Of a stretch of DNA of 64,000 nt, positions 1-8,417 are shown piece by piece. The DNA comes from Prevotella sp. (GTDB lineage Bacteria > Bacteroidota > Bacteroidia > Bacteroidales > Bacteroidaceae). The stretch is taken from the NCBI GenBank assembly GCA_024688365.1, contig JAILEG010000012.1:55032-119031 (forward strand), read 5' to 3'. Numbering within the stretch: position 1 is the first letter of the stretch; each line of letters begins with the position of its first letter. The position numbers and the translations under genes are program-made. The notes beneath the pieces were generated by a model. It saw only the letters and a program-made list of their open reading frames with translations. It had not been told where the DNA came from and ran no database searches.

Positions 1-845
1 AGCGTTACGACTTCGTCAACCCGAAAGCGGGTATCAGCTACTATCGTGGCGGGCACAAGGCATACGCCTCCATCGCTTATGCCAACCGTGAGCCCGAGCG
101 CAACAACTTCACCGATAATGGCAGCTATCCAGCTCCGACACCTGAGCGCATGATGGACATTGAACTGGGCTATCAGTACTACGGCACCAACTGGCATGCC
201 GGCGTGAACCTCTACTACATGGATTACAACAACCAGTTTGTGCAGACCGGAGCAAAGAGCGACATTGGCGAGAACCTCACCACCAATGTCAAGAGCAGCT
301 ACCGCATGGGAGCTGAGCTGGAGGCTGGCTGGAGCCCGCTCTCCTGGCTGACCCTTGAAGGCAACGCTGCACTGAGCCGCAACAGCATCAAGGATTTTGA
401 CGAGATGGCAAGCGTTGACTGGGACGACTCGTTCCGCAAAATACACTATGACAACTCCGTCCTCGCGTTCTCACCATCAGCCATCCTCAACGGATTCCTC
501 AACCTGCATTACAAGGGGCTTGAGGCTGTATGGCACACGAATTTCGTAAGCCGCCAGTATCTTGACAACACGGAGAATCTTACCCGCTCGCTGCCTTGCT
601 ACTCACAGAGCAATCTCAACATCAGCTATACGCTTCGCCCAAACAAAAGGCTTGCCGGACTGAAGGAAGCTGTATTCGGCATCAGCATGAACAACCTCTT
701 CAACCGCCATTATGCGGCCAGCGGCTGGGTCTACAGCAGTATCCTTGACAACGATGGGCATCCCAATGAAAACCGCTACACTCAAATCGGATTTATCCCG
801 ATGGCGGGGTTCAACATGATGGGTAACGTGACGCTGAAGTTCTGA
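1..845 (+). CDS. TonB-dependent outer-membrane receptor, C-terminal part
   Basis: The gene enters from the left edge. Codons run in frame from base 3 to the TGA at 843-845, giving about 280 C-terminal residues and no start codon in the window. Alternating amphipathic strands rich in Tyr, Trp and Asn and an end on Phe (NVTLKF) are those of the barrel of TonB-dependent receptors, which import scarce ligands across the outer membrane using TonB/ExbBD energy. One base separates the stop from a PnuC-family transporter gene, and thiamine pyrophosphokinase follows, so thiamine or a precursor is the likely ligand. That is inferred from the neighbours only. The plug domain and any upstream TPP riboswitch would lie left of the window. 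Confidence 0.9.
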   Translation, partial: RYDFVNPKAGISYYRGGHKAYASIAYANREPERNNFTDNGSYPAPTPERMMDIELGYQYYGTNWHAGVNLYYMDYNNQFVQTGAKSDIGENLTTNVKSSYRMGAELEAGWSPLSWLTLEGNAALSRNSIKDFDEMASVDWDDSFRKIHYDNSVLAFSPSAILNGFLNLHYKGLEAVWHTNFVSRQYLDNTENLTRSLPCYSQSNLNISYTLRPNKRLAGLKEAVFGISMNNLFNRHYAASGWVYSSILDNDGHPNENRYTQIGFIPMAGFNMMGNVTLKF

Positions 846-846
846 C

Positions 847-1506
847 ATGGACACTTACCAAATCCTTGACATCATCGGCTCTATTGTCGGTCTTGTCTAT
901 ATCTATCAGGAATACAAAGCCAGTATCTGGCTATGGATGACGGGCATTATCATGCCCGTCATCTACATGTTTGTCTATTACGAGGCTGGGCTGTATGCCG
1001 ATTTCGGCATGCAGATTTATTATGCCCTTGCCGCCATATATGGCTTCCTCTATTGGAAATACGGACGGAAGAAGGGTACGGAGTCCAGGGAGATACCTAT
1101 CACACACTACCCACGGCGATTCATCCTGCCCTCACTGGTCATCTTCCTCGTCCTTTGGGGAGTGCTTTACATCATCCTGAGCCGATTCACCAATTCCACA
1201 GTCCCCATCCTCGACAGCTTTGGCAATGCCCTCAGCTTCATTGGTCTGTGGGCACTGGCAAAGAAGTATCTTGAGCAATGGTGGATATGGATTGTCGTCG
1301 ACCTCGAACTCTCCGCCCTATATGTATACAAAGGAATACCTTTCACCGCCGGACTCTATGCGCTTTACACGGTAATTGCAGTGATGGGATACTTTAAATG
1401 GAAACGGGAAATATCGCCCAAGAATGTCATCCTGCCTCTTCCAAGGAAGAAAGAGCCTGACGGAATGATTGCAGGGAAAGAAGGTAAAGAAGATGAGAAA
1501 GAATAA
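847..1506 (+). CDS. pnuT: PnuC-family transporter, probably thiamine transporter PnuT
   Basis: 219 residues with about seven hydrophobic segments. The family pattern of Trp, Tyr and the LYADFGMQIYY/YGFLYW stretch is visible at residues 40-75, and the tail is charged (GKEGKEDEKE). PnuC-family proteins are inner-membrane facilitators whose substrate is trapped by a cytoplasmic kinase; subgroups take nicotinamide riboside, riboflavin or thiamine. Here it lies between a TonB-dependent receptor (1-base gap) and thiamine pyrophosphokinase (70-base gap), the arrangement known in Bacteroidetes thiamine regulons, so thiamine is the favoured substrate. Specificity is inferred from context; the fold assignment is firm. 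Confidence 0.85.
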   Translation: MDTYQILDIIGSIVGLVYIYQEYKASIWLWMTGIIMPVIYMFVYYEAGLYADFGMQIYYALAAIYGFLYWKYGRKKGTESREIPITHYPRRFILPSLVIFLVLWGVLYIILSRFTNSTVPILDSFGNALSFIGLWALAKKYLEQWWIWIVVDLELSALYVYKGIPFTAGLYALYTVIAVMGYFKWKREISPKNVILPLPRKKEPDGMIAGKEGKEDEKE

Positions 1507-1576
1507 GATTGGCAGGAAATGAACAGAACAGACAAGAGATGTACAGCATAAAAACAACGTATTAAAAACAAATAGT

Positions 1577-2302
1577 ATGGTAGCAAGTACCACCCCATCC
1601 ACAACATCCCATACCCCCTTGCCCGGCAGGAACACCTTTCTTTCAGAAGGAACATGGGAGGCCGTCATCCTTGCTGCTGGCGACTTTCCGAGCCATGTCA
1701 TTCCCCTTCGCATCCTGCGTGAGGCAAAAAACCTTATCGTATGTGACGGTGCCCTTGCCGATCTGATTGACCTGGGTATCAAGCCGACAGCCATTGTGGG
1801 GGATGGTGACTCACTCTCAGATGAGTTGAAACAGCGATATGCCCACATCTATCATCAGATTTCCGAGCAGGAGTACAATGACCTCACCAAAGCCACCCTC
1901 TTTGCCCGGTCACACCTCACGATGAACGGCTCCACGCATGAGCGTCCACGCTTCTGCTATCTCGGAGCAACAGGCAAACGGGAAGACCATACCCTTGGCA
2001 ACATCTCGCTCATGCTCTATTACTACCGGAAGTTAGGAATCCTGCCGACAATGGTCACCGATTATGGTACGTTTATCCCTGCATCAGGAACGACCCGGCT
2101 GAGTTCCTTCCCAGGGCAGCAGGTCAGTCTCTACAATGCCAACTGCCAGCAGCTCTCAAGCCAGGGACTGAAATGGGAGACCTATCCCTTTCATGAGTTC
2201 TGGCAGGGAACGCTCAATGAGGCACTCGGCACAGAGTTTACCATCAAAGCTGACGGCGATTACCTCGTCTACAGGACACACCAGCGGAAAGAACAGCCAT
2301 GA
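1577..2302 (+). CDS. Thiamine pyrophosphokinase
   Basis: 241 residues, the usual length for the family. It transfers pyrophosphate from ATP to thiamine to make TPP. Visible family motifs are the CDGA segment with the GDGDS acidic loop (around residues 55-78), NDLTKA (around 100-105) and GKREDHTLGN (around 135-145), which bind ATP/Mg and thiamine. The first 30 residues are low-complexity Thr/Ser/Pro and may not all be translated; the ATG at 1577 is the first in frame. It is the last gene of the receptor-transporter-kinase group, so imported thiamine would be trapped as TPP at once. Confidence 0.9.
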   Translation: MVASTTPSTTSHTPLPGRNTFLSEGTWEAVILAAGDFPSHVIPLRILREAKNLIVCDGALADLIDLGIKPTAIVGDGDSLSDELKQRYAHIYHQISEQEYNDLTKATLFARSHLTMNGSTHERPRFCYLGATGKREDHTLGNISLMLYYYRKLGILPTMVTDYGTFIPASGTTRLSSFPGQQVSLYNANCQQLSSQGLKWETYPFHEFWQGTLNEALGTEFTIKADGDYLVYRTHQRKEQP

Positions 2303-2320
2303 AGACTATCATAGGCAGTA

Positions 2321-2344
2321 AGAGCAGACTCACCAGCCTGCTCT
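2321..2344. terminator. Hairpin between convergent genes
   Basis: AGAGCAG and CTGCTCT form a 7-bp stem with a 10-base loop, followed on the plus strand by CACCGTTTATTC. It lies between the ends of the kinase gene and the convergent secreted-protein gene. The U tract is weak. Confidence 0.4.
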
Positions 2345-2383
2345 CACCGTTTATTCTTTCCTCAATAAGAAACGTCTGTTCCA

Positions 2384-3274
2384 CTACTTTACAAGAACTT
2401 TCACAGCCTTGCCTCTTTGAGATTTCACATAGACACCACCTGACCTTGGCTTACCGACTCTGACTCCAGCCAAAGTGTAAAACGTCTCAGGACGCCCCTC
2501 ATCGGCTGACACTGCGGCAGATATACCTGTCAGCTCAGCCTTTACAATAGAGATGGTCATTGCGTCTACATCAACGGTAACATCATACGTTCCAGCCTCG
2601 GGGATATTCCATTTGTTATCATCACCTCCAAAGACCATCTTGTTATCGTCTGACGTATCACGCAGGTAAAACGTCTGACTAAAACCAGTCTGATTATTTA
2701 CGGCAATCTTCAGCTCACCAGCCATCAATTCCACTCTCGCCGCATACTTGACAGGAGCATCGGCATCTTGCTTCAAGATGAGACCCTGCCCGATACTCCA
2801 GCCACCAGGCGTGGCAGAACCTATCAGCCACAGAGCTGTATGCCTGAGAGACTTTGACTGGTAGGCTGCCTTGGTTACCACAATGGTCTTATCAGTTAAA
2901 TCACAAACAACCTCATAATTGGCTGACTCCGTTACCTGGAACTTACTGTCAGTATCTGACTCTTCAGACGAAACAAGCCGCCCCACAACACCAGGTTCCA
3001 ATGTCACAGCTGACACACCAGCACGATACTCCAACTTGCCCCAATCTGTCTCAGTCAAGAACTTGAATTCCTTGTTGGCATCCAGATGAACGGTGGCACT
3101 GAACACATCAGCGTTATCTCCAGACTGAAGCATGACCGTACTATTGTCTATACTCCAGCCACCCCATACAGCCTCACCCACAATAAGCAGGCGGTCGGCT
3201 GCCTTGGCTGTCAATGCACTTGCTGCGAACAATGCGCAACAGAAAACTGTCTTGGTAAATGTCTTTAATCTCAT
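2384..3274 (-). CDS. Secreted SusE/SusF-like two-domain protein
   Basis: 296 residues with a clear signal peptide (about residues 1-25, ending TAKA). The mature part holds two similar beta-sandwich units: residues about 28-85 (LLIVGEAVWGGWSIDN...) and about 146-210 (LWLIGSATPGGWSIGQ...). Both share the GGWS pattern of the starch-binding-like domains of SusE/SusF surface lipoproteins. No lipobox Cys is present. The last 45 residues (FYTLAGVRVGKP...VYVK...KVLVK) resemble the C-terminal tails common on secreted Prevotella proteins and may be a secretion signal. No SusC/D pair or glycosidase is nearby, so the ligand is unknown. Confidence 0.7.
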   Translation of the reverse strand: MRLKTFTKTVFCCALFAASALTAKAADRLLIVGEAVWGGWSIDNSTVMLQSGDNADVFSATVHLDANKEFKFLTETDWGKLEYRAGVSAVTLEPGVVGRLVSSEESDTDSKFQVTESANYEVVCDLTDKTIVVTKAAYQSKSLRHTALWLIGSATPGGWSIGQGLILKQDADAPVKYAARVELMAGELKIAVNNQTGFSQTFYLRDTSDDNKMVFGGDDNKWNIPEAGTYDVTVDVDAMTISIVKAELTGISAAVSADEGRPETFYTLAGVRVGKPRSGGVYVKSQRGKAVKVLVK

Positions 3275-3704
3275 AATTGATTTAGTTTAATAACACATTT
3301 AGGATTTATAATCATTCGGCATCGGGCCGTTTCTGTGTGCAATATTACAAAGATTATTGATAATATAACATCAATAAAAACATCATGCAGGCATTATACA
3401 AATGAAAAAAGGAAAGAAAAATACTACAAATAGCCCATAAATACCTGGCTAACAAACATTTAAGATTACACCAAGACAAACATATTTCAAATCAGAAGAT
3501 ATAAAATACAAACGGAATAATAAGGTTACGATCTCTGTAACTGACATAGTTTTCCACTATCAGTCAGCACAACAGATATATGAAGAGGCATGACAAGGAT
3601 ATCCAGAAAGGACTTTTACCACCAGTGCCGTTGCCTGATGCCTTGACAGATTCAAGCTGACCTGGACTTGAGACAAGCCGGAAAACAGGCAAACAGAAAA
3701 GGAA
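3275..3704. other. Intergenic region, AT-rich
   Basis: About 430 bases between the divergently read secreted-protein gene and the dnaA terminator. There is an imperfect -7 box (TAATATTG on the minus strand near 3340) that could serve the secreted-protein gene, and a short imperfect inverted repeat near 3541-3567. I see no gene, no DnaA boxes and no RNA gene. Confidence 0.4.
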
Positions 3705-3734
3705 AAAGCCCGTTGCTGTGATGCAACAGGCTTT
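3705..3734 (-). terminator. dnaA terminator
   Basis: Stem of AAAGCC.GTTGC against GCAAC.GGCTTT, 12 positions with one mismatch and a 6-base loop. On the minus strand it ends in a run of five T, 26 bases beyond the dnaA stop: a typical intrinsic terminator. Confidence 0.8.
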
Positions 3735-3760
3735 GAATATAAATTCTATTATCTACCTTC

Positions 3761-5167
3761 TTACGATTTCAGTTTGAATGAATTCTCAATGCTCGCAAGT
3801 TCAGCATTGAATCCTTTGTCAACCTTCAGGCGGTCTTCTATCTTGGAACAGCTATGGATAACCGTACTGTGGTCACGATTGCCAACAAGCTTGCCAATAC
3901 GGCTTGCAGGCATCTTCGTATACTTCTGTGCCATATACATACTCACCTGTCTGGCAATGACAATGTCTTTCTTACGCGAGCGGGAGTTGACAGCAGTGGG
4001 AGTAACGTTGTAGTGCGAGCATACCTTGTCAAGAATATCATCAATGGTAAGCGGCTCATCATCAATCTTCACAGCCCGCTTGATGACACGCTCGGCAAGC
4101 CGCATGTCAATATTGCTGTCATAGACAACGCTGTAAGCCAACAGGGAGTTGATGACACCCTGAAGGTCACGCACGCTTCCATTGGCTGTCTCTGCGATAA
4201 AACGGATGACATCCTCCGGGATGCTGAGACCGTCACGCTTGATCTTGTTGTGCAGAATATCTACACAAAGCTGTACATTAGGTTTCTCAAGCTCTGCAAT
4301 CAGCCCACAGGAGAATCGAGTCAGCAGACGGTCATTCATTCCTTTGAGGTCGACTGGCGGACGGTCACTCGCAAGGATGATGCGCTTGCCGTTACGGAAA
4401 AGGTGATTGAAGATGTGGAAGAAGGTGTCCTGGGTCTTTGTAGCCGTAGCCCACTCTTGAATATCATCGACTATCAGCACGTCAATAGTCTGATAGAAGT
4501 TAATGAAATCATTAGTGGTGTTCTGCAAGACGGAGTTTGTGTACTGCACCTGAAACAGCCTTGCAGACACGTACAACACCCGTTTCTGCGGATAAAGCTG
4601 CTTGGTCTTCAATCCAATAGCATTGACGAGATGCGTCTTTCCACAGCCAGAAGGCCCATAAATAAACATTGGGTTGAACTGAGTCGTGTTCGGATGCTCC
4701 GCAATGGAGAGTCCAATAGATCGTGGCAGTTTGTTACTGTCACCTTCAACATAGTTGTTGAATGACTTATGTGGGTCAAGCTGAGAGTCTATGTCCTGTG
4801 GCACAGCATCCAAGACAGTAGGGCTTTGGTTGCCACGGGCAGTGGGTCGCTGAGAGGAAATATCCTCAACAGGGTCAGCCTGCAGGTCCTGTGACAGGTG
4901 ATGTTCCTGGTCGGTCACAACACGATAGGTCAGCTGTATGCCCTGGCCAAAGACCCGGGTAAGCACCTTACGCAACAAGTCAACGTAGTGCTCTTCCAGA
5001 TACTCGTATACAAACGAGCTTGGAACCTGCACCAGCAAGGTCTTGGAAGCCGGCTTATACGAGTGAAGTATAATGGGGCGAAACCAAGTGTCAAACTGCT
5101 GCTCGGTGACATTCTCCTTTATAAGCTGGAGACAATTATCCCAAAGTGTTTTAGGACTGACGTTCAT
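3761..5167 (-). CDS. dnaA: Chromosomal replication initiator DnaA
   Basis: 468 residues, usual length. DnaA binds DnaA boxes and melts the origin. Domain I is at residues 1-80 (LWDNCLQLIKENV start), a variable linker at 85-135, then the AAA+ domain with Walker A GPSGCGKT at 171-178 and Walker B VLIVDDIQ at 230-237, and the C-terminal helix-turn-helix with the signature GNRDHSTVIHSC near 428-440. The gene is alone, with its own promoter (5244-5274) and terminator (3705-3734). No dnaN, gyrB or rpmH neighbours and no TTATnCACA boxes were seen beside it, so the origin is probably elsewhere, as is common in this phylum. Confidence 0.97.
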   Translation of the reverse strand: MNVSPKTLWDNCLQLIKENVTEQQFDTWFRPIILHSYKPASKTLLVQVPSSFVYEYLEEHYVDLLRKVLTRVFGQGIQLTYRVVTDQEHHLSQDLQADPVEDISSQRPTARGNQSPTVLDAVPQDIDSQLDPHKSFNNYVEGDSNKLPRSIGLSIAEHPNTTQFNPMFIYGPSGCGKTHLVNAIGLKTKQLYPQKRVLYVSARLFQVQYTNSVLQNTTNDFINFYQTIDVLIVDDIQEWATATKTQDTFFHIFNHLFRNGKRIILASDRPPVDLKGMNDRLLTRFSCGLIAELEKPNVQLCVDILHNKIKRDGLSIPEDVIRFIAETANGSVRDLQGVINSLLAYSVVYDSNIDMRLAERVIKRAVKIDDEPLTIDDILDKVCSHYNVTPTAVNSRSRKKDIVIARQVSMYMAQKYTKMPASRIGKLVGNRDHSTVIHSCSKIEDRLKVDKGFNAELASIENSFKLKS

Positions 5168-5243
5168 GTTGATAGTTTGATAATATCTTTATGCCTTTCG
5201 ACTCGATGATGTCTTGACGACTTATTCTCTATAATTGCAACTG

Positions 5244-5274
5244 CAAAGATAGCAAATTATTTGCAAACAGCGAA
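5244..5274 (-). promoter_or_regulatory. Promoter of dnaA
   Basis: The minus strand reads TATCTTTG (5251-5244) with TTCG 19 bases upstream (5274-5271), matching the Bacteroidetes -7/-33 arrangement. The predicted start leaves a leader of about 70 bases. Confidence 0.65.
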
Positions 5275-5542
5275 CCATGTCTTTATCTATCTGCTCGCCA
5301 GATACCCTTATAGACTTCTGTTTTAGGGATTTTACGCATATTGATTACCTTGCCAGCGGAGACGCACAGTTGCATAATTGCAAATATCTGATAGCCAACA
5401 GCTTTTAGCCGGTGTACTCCCTCTATCCTGCATTTCAGTGAAACAATTGAAGAGACAGGCAGAAACAGCTGATTTACATAACCATTCCGGTCTTATACCA
5501 CTATGTGAAACACCCCGAGCAGCTATTTAGACAATATTTAAA
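5275..5542. other. Intergenic region between the MCE gene end and the dnaA promoter
   Basis: About 270 bases. I looked for DnaA boxes, terminators and small genes and saw none that hold up. The MCE gene shows no clear terminator here. Confidence 0.4.
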
Positions 5543-6523
5543 TTACTTGTCTTTACGGCCAAAAAGGGAGAAGTGGACATACCGCTTCGGATGTGCCTTC
5601 AGGTTAATCATCAGACTGTCAGCATCCCGCATTGTATTGCTGAGATTATTATAGAGCGAAGGATCATTCATCAACAGCCCAAGCGAGCCTTCCTTACTGT
5701 TCAGTTTGGCTGTAAGCGTATTGACATGTTCCAATGCTGTATTGACCCTTGTCATTGTGCCCTGCACATCAATGCCACTCACCTTGTCGTTCAGCGTAGC
5801 TATCATACCATTTGCACCACGGATAGCTCCACGTGCCTCAGTGATACCGCCATTGGCATTACCCATCATCCCATTGGCATTATCCATCAGCTTACCAGCC
5901 TTCACCGTCAGCAAAGGCAGAGAACCATTTACCTGGGCAAGCAGCCGATTGAGTTCGGTGGTTGAAGTCGTAAGGTTAGACGTAATCTGATTTACATTGT
6001 GAATGGAGCCCTTTACAGCAGGATCAGCCAGCAACACGTTCACACTGGCAAGGATACTGTCAAGTTTGGGCAGCATTTTCTGAATGGTCGGAACCATGCT
6101 CTTCATCTCACCCAACGCACCATCATTGATACGGCCGTCAATCACACCATCAGGCCCAAGCATCGCTGCACCCTTTCCAAGGACAAGGTCAACCTTGACA
6201 TTGCCCATCAGATCACTCACAATATCGGCCGATGTGCCAGCAGGAACCTTCATGCTCTTGTCAATATCAACACCTACGGTGATAGGCGCACCGGGATTGG
6301 AATAATCATAGGTGATGCTTTTCACCGATCCAACCTTGAAGCCATTGGCATAAACAGGGCTGGAAACCGACAGTCCACTAATATCATTGAACTTCATCTG
6401 GTAATGAGTGTCTGCTGAGAAGAGGTCAAGCCCCTTCAGGAACTGCATGCCCAAAAACAGCACTACAACTCCCATTATTGCCACGAGAGCAATCTTCACT
6501 TCTGGTGTAAAAAGCTTTTTCAT
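5543..6523 (-). CDS. MCE/MlaD-family lipid-transport protein
   Basis: 326 residues: a short cytoplasmic start, one transmembrane helix (about residues 10-28), an MCE domain (about 38-115, with DISGLSVSSPVYANGFKVGSV), then a long helical region with repeated NGMMGNANGG-type segments. MCE proteins form periplasmic rings or tubes that move phospholipids between membranes, working with an MlaE/MlaF permease-ATPase. In Bacteroidetes the mce gene often follows an N-acetylmuramoyl-L-alanine amidase gene, as here (27-base gap, same operon). The permease and ATPase are not in this window. Confidence 0.85.
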   Translation of the reverse strand: MKKLFTPEVKIALVAIMGVVVLFLGMQFLKGLDLFSADTHYQMKFNDISGLSVSSPVYANGFKVGSVKSITYDYSNPGAPITVGVDIDKSMKVPAGTSADIVSDLMGNVKVDLVLGKGAAMLGPDGVIDGRINDGALGEMKSMVPTIQKMLPKLDSILASVNVLLADPAVKGSIHNVNQITSNLTTSTTELNRLLAQVNGSLPLLTVKAGKLMDNANGMMGNANGGITEARGAIRGANGMIATLNDKVSGIDVQGTMTRVNTALEHVNTLTAKLNSKEGSLGLLMNDPSLYNNLSNTMRDADSLMINLKAHPKRYVHFSLFGRKDK

Positions 6524-6550
6524 ATCTCTTTTCTACTTCTGTCTCTTTTC

Positions 6551-7780
6551 TTATTTCTTTCTGTTCTTCACGAACTCAGCTATTGCCTGGCTGGTATTCA
6601 TGCGCTTGCCATCCTTGAAGGCTATGATAAAAGACTGTGGGAAGTCCTTCTTCAGCTTCTCACGCAGTCGGTTTATCTCATTATAGTCAGTACTGCTGCC
6701 AATGGTGTACTTGTAAAGACTTCCTTCCTGAAAGAAGTCGGCATCCTTATGCCCGTGAAACTGCTCGCTACCCGGACGAAGCCGACGATTGACGGCAAAC
6801 ACCTGTACCTTGAACAGCGGCATATCCTTGGTCTCACCCGCCGCAGTAGTCCGCCTTGGTACGGACTTCTCTGACTTCGCGGAAGCCGATTTCCGTTGCT
6901 GACGGGCAGTTGCAGGAGGTATCACAGTGCGTGGCCTGTCAGCTGGAGGTGTCGGGAGAATACGGCTTACAGCAATCTTCTTGTTCTCAGCAGCACGGTA
7001 AGGCACCACAATATGCGTGTCATACATATTCTTGTACTTCGCAAAAGCATTATAGATGCCCCGTGCCATCGCATCTATACCCTCAGGTGTGTTCAGATAC
7101 TCCTCCTCGTCAGCAGCCGTGATAAAGCCCAACTCTATCAGACAGCTGGGCATATAGCTCTCACGCAGCACAAGGAAACCGGCCTGATGCACGCCCTTGT
7201 CAATGCGCCCCGCACCGGAACATACCGACTGCTGTATGAGCCTTGCCAGCTCAACACTTTTCTCCATGTTCGCATTCTGCAGGAACTCAAACATGATATA
7301 GCTTTCCGATGACTTCGGGTCAAAGCCCTGATAGGTCTGCTGATAGCCCGTCTCCATCGAGATGACCGAGTTCTCACGCATCGCCACGTCAAGATTGTCC
7401 TTGGCACGGTGCATACCCAGCGTATACACCTGAAAGCCCTTGGCATAGTGCCCCGGAACAACCGAGTTGGTATGGACCGAGATAAAGAGGTCAGCCTTTG
7501 CCTTGTTGGCAATGTCAGCACGCTGATGAAGGGGAATGAACACATCCGTCTTGCGTGTGTAGACCACCCGAACGTCAGGCAGGTTCTGCTCAACATAACG
7601 TCCGAATGCCAAGGCAACGTTCAGATTGATGTCCTTCTCTCTGGAGATGGCTCCCAAGGCACCCGTGTCATGCCCTCCATGACCGGGATCGATAACAAGT
7701 GTGAACCGTCCGTTCGCAGCCCATGCAGCGGTTACGAACGACATAAAGAAAACAAGGAGAAACGTTATTTTCTTAAACAT
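6551..7780 (-). CDS. N-acetylmuramoyl-L-alanine amidase with SPOR-like tail
   Basis: 409 residues. Signal peptide at 1-21. Amidase_3 zinc hydrolase at about 27-245 with DPGHGGHD (His34) and FISVHTNS (His about 103), plus the later Glu-containing LIELGF segment. A basic Ser/Thr/Pro linker (about 280-320) leads to a C-terminal domain (about 323-395, LFKVQVFAVNRRL...) that looks like a SPOR peptidoglycan-binding module. The enzyme cuts the amide bond between MurNAc and L-Ala during cell separation. It is first in an operon with the MCE gene and has a strong promoter just upstream. Confidence 0.9.
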   Translation of the reverse strand: MFKKITFLLVFFMSFVTAAWAANGRFTLVIDPGHGGHDTGALGAISREKDINLNVALAFGRYVEQNLPDVRVVYTRKTDVFIPLHQRADIANKAKADLFISVHTNSVVPGHYAKGFQVYTLGMHRAKDNLDVAMRENSVISMETGYQQTYQGFDPKSSESYIMFEFLQNANMEKSVELARLIQQSVCSGAGRIDKGVHQAGFLVLRESYMPSCLIELGFITAADEEEYLNTPEGIDAMARGIYNAFAKYKNMYDTHIVVPYRAAENKKIAVSRILPTPPADRPRTVIPPATARQQRKSASAKSEKSVPRRTTAAGETKDMPLFKVQVFAVNRRLRPGSEQFHGHKDADFFQEGSLYKYTIGSSTDYNEINRLREKLKKDFPQSFIIAFKDGKRMNTSQAIAEFVKNRKK

Positions 7781-7798
7781 ACTTTATCATTTGAAAAG

Positions 7799-7829
7799 CA
7801 AAGATACGGCTTTTCCTTGGGAAACCAAG
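7799..7829 (-). promoter_or_regulatory. Promoter of amidase-MCE operon
   Basis: Minus strand: CTTG (7829-7826), 19 bases, TATCTTTG (7806-7799). This matches the Bacteroidetes consensus very well. It abuts the end of folB, so the amidase operon can be transcribed apart from folB. Confidence 0.8.
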
Positions 7830-8231
7830 TCAGTGAACCCTGGTTTTATCATTTATTAAGTGTAATTCCACGCCAGCCCCGTCACAGTCTGCACCCATAG
7901 GAGGGTTGCACTTCATCAGTTTCAAGTCAATGCTCTCTATCTTCGGGAAGCGACCTGAAAGCTCACTGGCAATCGCCCAAGCCGCTGCTTCGAGAAGCAT
8001 GGCCGGACGGCTCATCACCTCTTTGACCACGGTGAAAGCCTCAGCATAGTTCAATGTGTCAGCCACATCATCTGACTTCATGGCATCAGCCACCGGATAA
8101 CCCAGCCGGAGATCCAGCACATAATCGTTTCCCACTCTGCGCTCCTGCTCCCCCACTCCAATAAAGGCATGAAAGCGCAAGCCATGCAGCAGGATATAGC
8201 TTGAGGTTAGTCTCATCATTTCTTCAGACAT
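7830..8231 (-). CDS. folB: Dihydroneopterin aldolase
   Basis: 133 residues from the ATG at 8231 (MSEEMMRLT...), the family's usual length of about 120; an earlier in-frame ATG at 8396 would add 55 residues unlike the family. FolB converts dihydroneopterin to 6-hydroxymethyl-dihydropterin and glycolaldehyde in folate synthesis. The motifs YILLHGLRFHAFIGVGEQER, DTLNYAEAF (conserved Tyr) and LLEAAAW (Glu) are visible. folE and folK lie elsewhere in the window, so the pathway is scattered. The nrdJ gene ends 187 bases upstream on the same strand. Confidence 0.9.
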   Translation of the reverse strand: MSEEMMRLTSSYILLHGLRFHAFIGVGEQERRVGNDYVLDLRLGYPVADAMKSDDVADTLNYAEAFTVVKEVMSRPAMLLEAAAWAIASELSGRFPKIESIDLKLMKCNPPMGADCDGAGVELHLINDKTRVH

Positions 8232-8417
8232 AACATGATTAATTGACCGCAGTACACTTACAGGAAACAAGTACTTAGACCCACTGCCTCCCACCTCCGT
8301 CACGGAAACATGGATATACGCTGGATGCTTTTCCCTGCTTTCAAATTGTGTTACTGTGTACAGACAGGCAACGAGTGCCTCCCATGACAGCCACAACTGC
8401 CACGGGAGGACTCGTGA

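Noticed and set aside
3854..4765. Long open frame antisense to dnaA (303 codons)
   Set aside because: Mirror of a firmly identified gene; the product has no recognisable features.
3275..5542. Replication origin next to dnaA
   Set aside because: No TTATnCACA-type boxes or AT-rich 13-mers with boxes were seen on either side, and the usual origin neighbours are absent.
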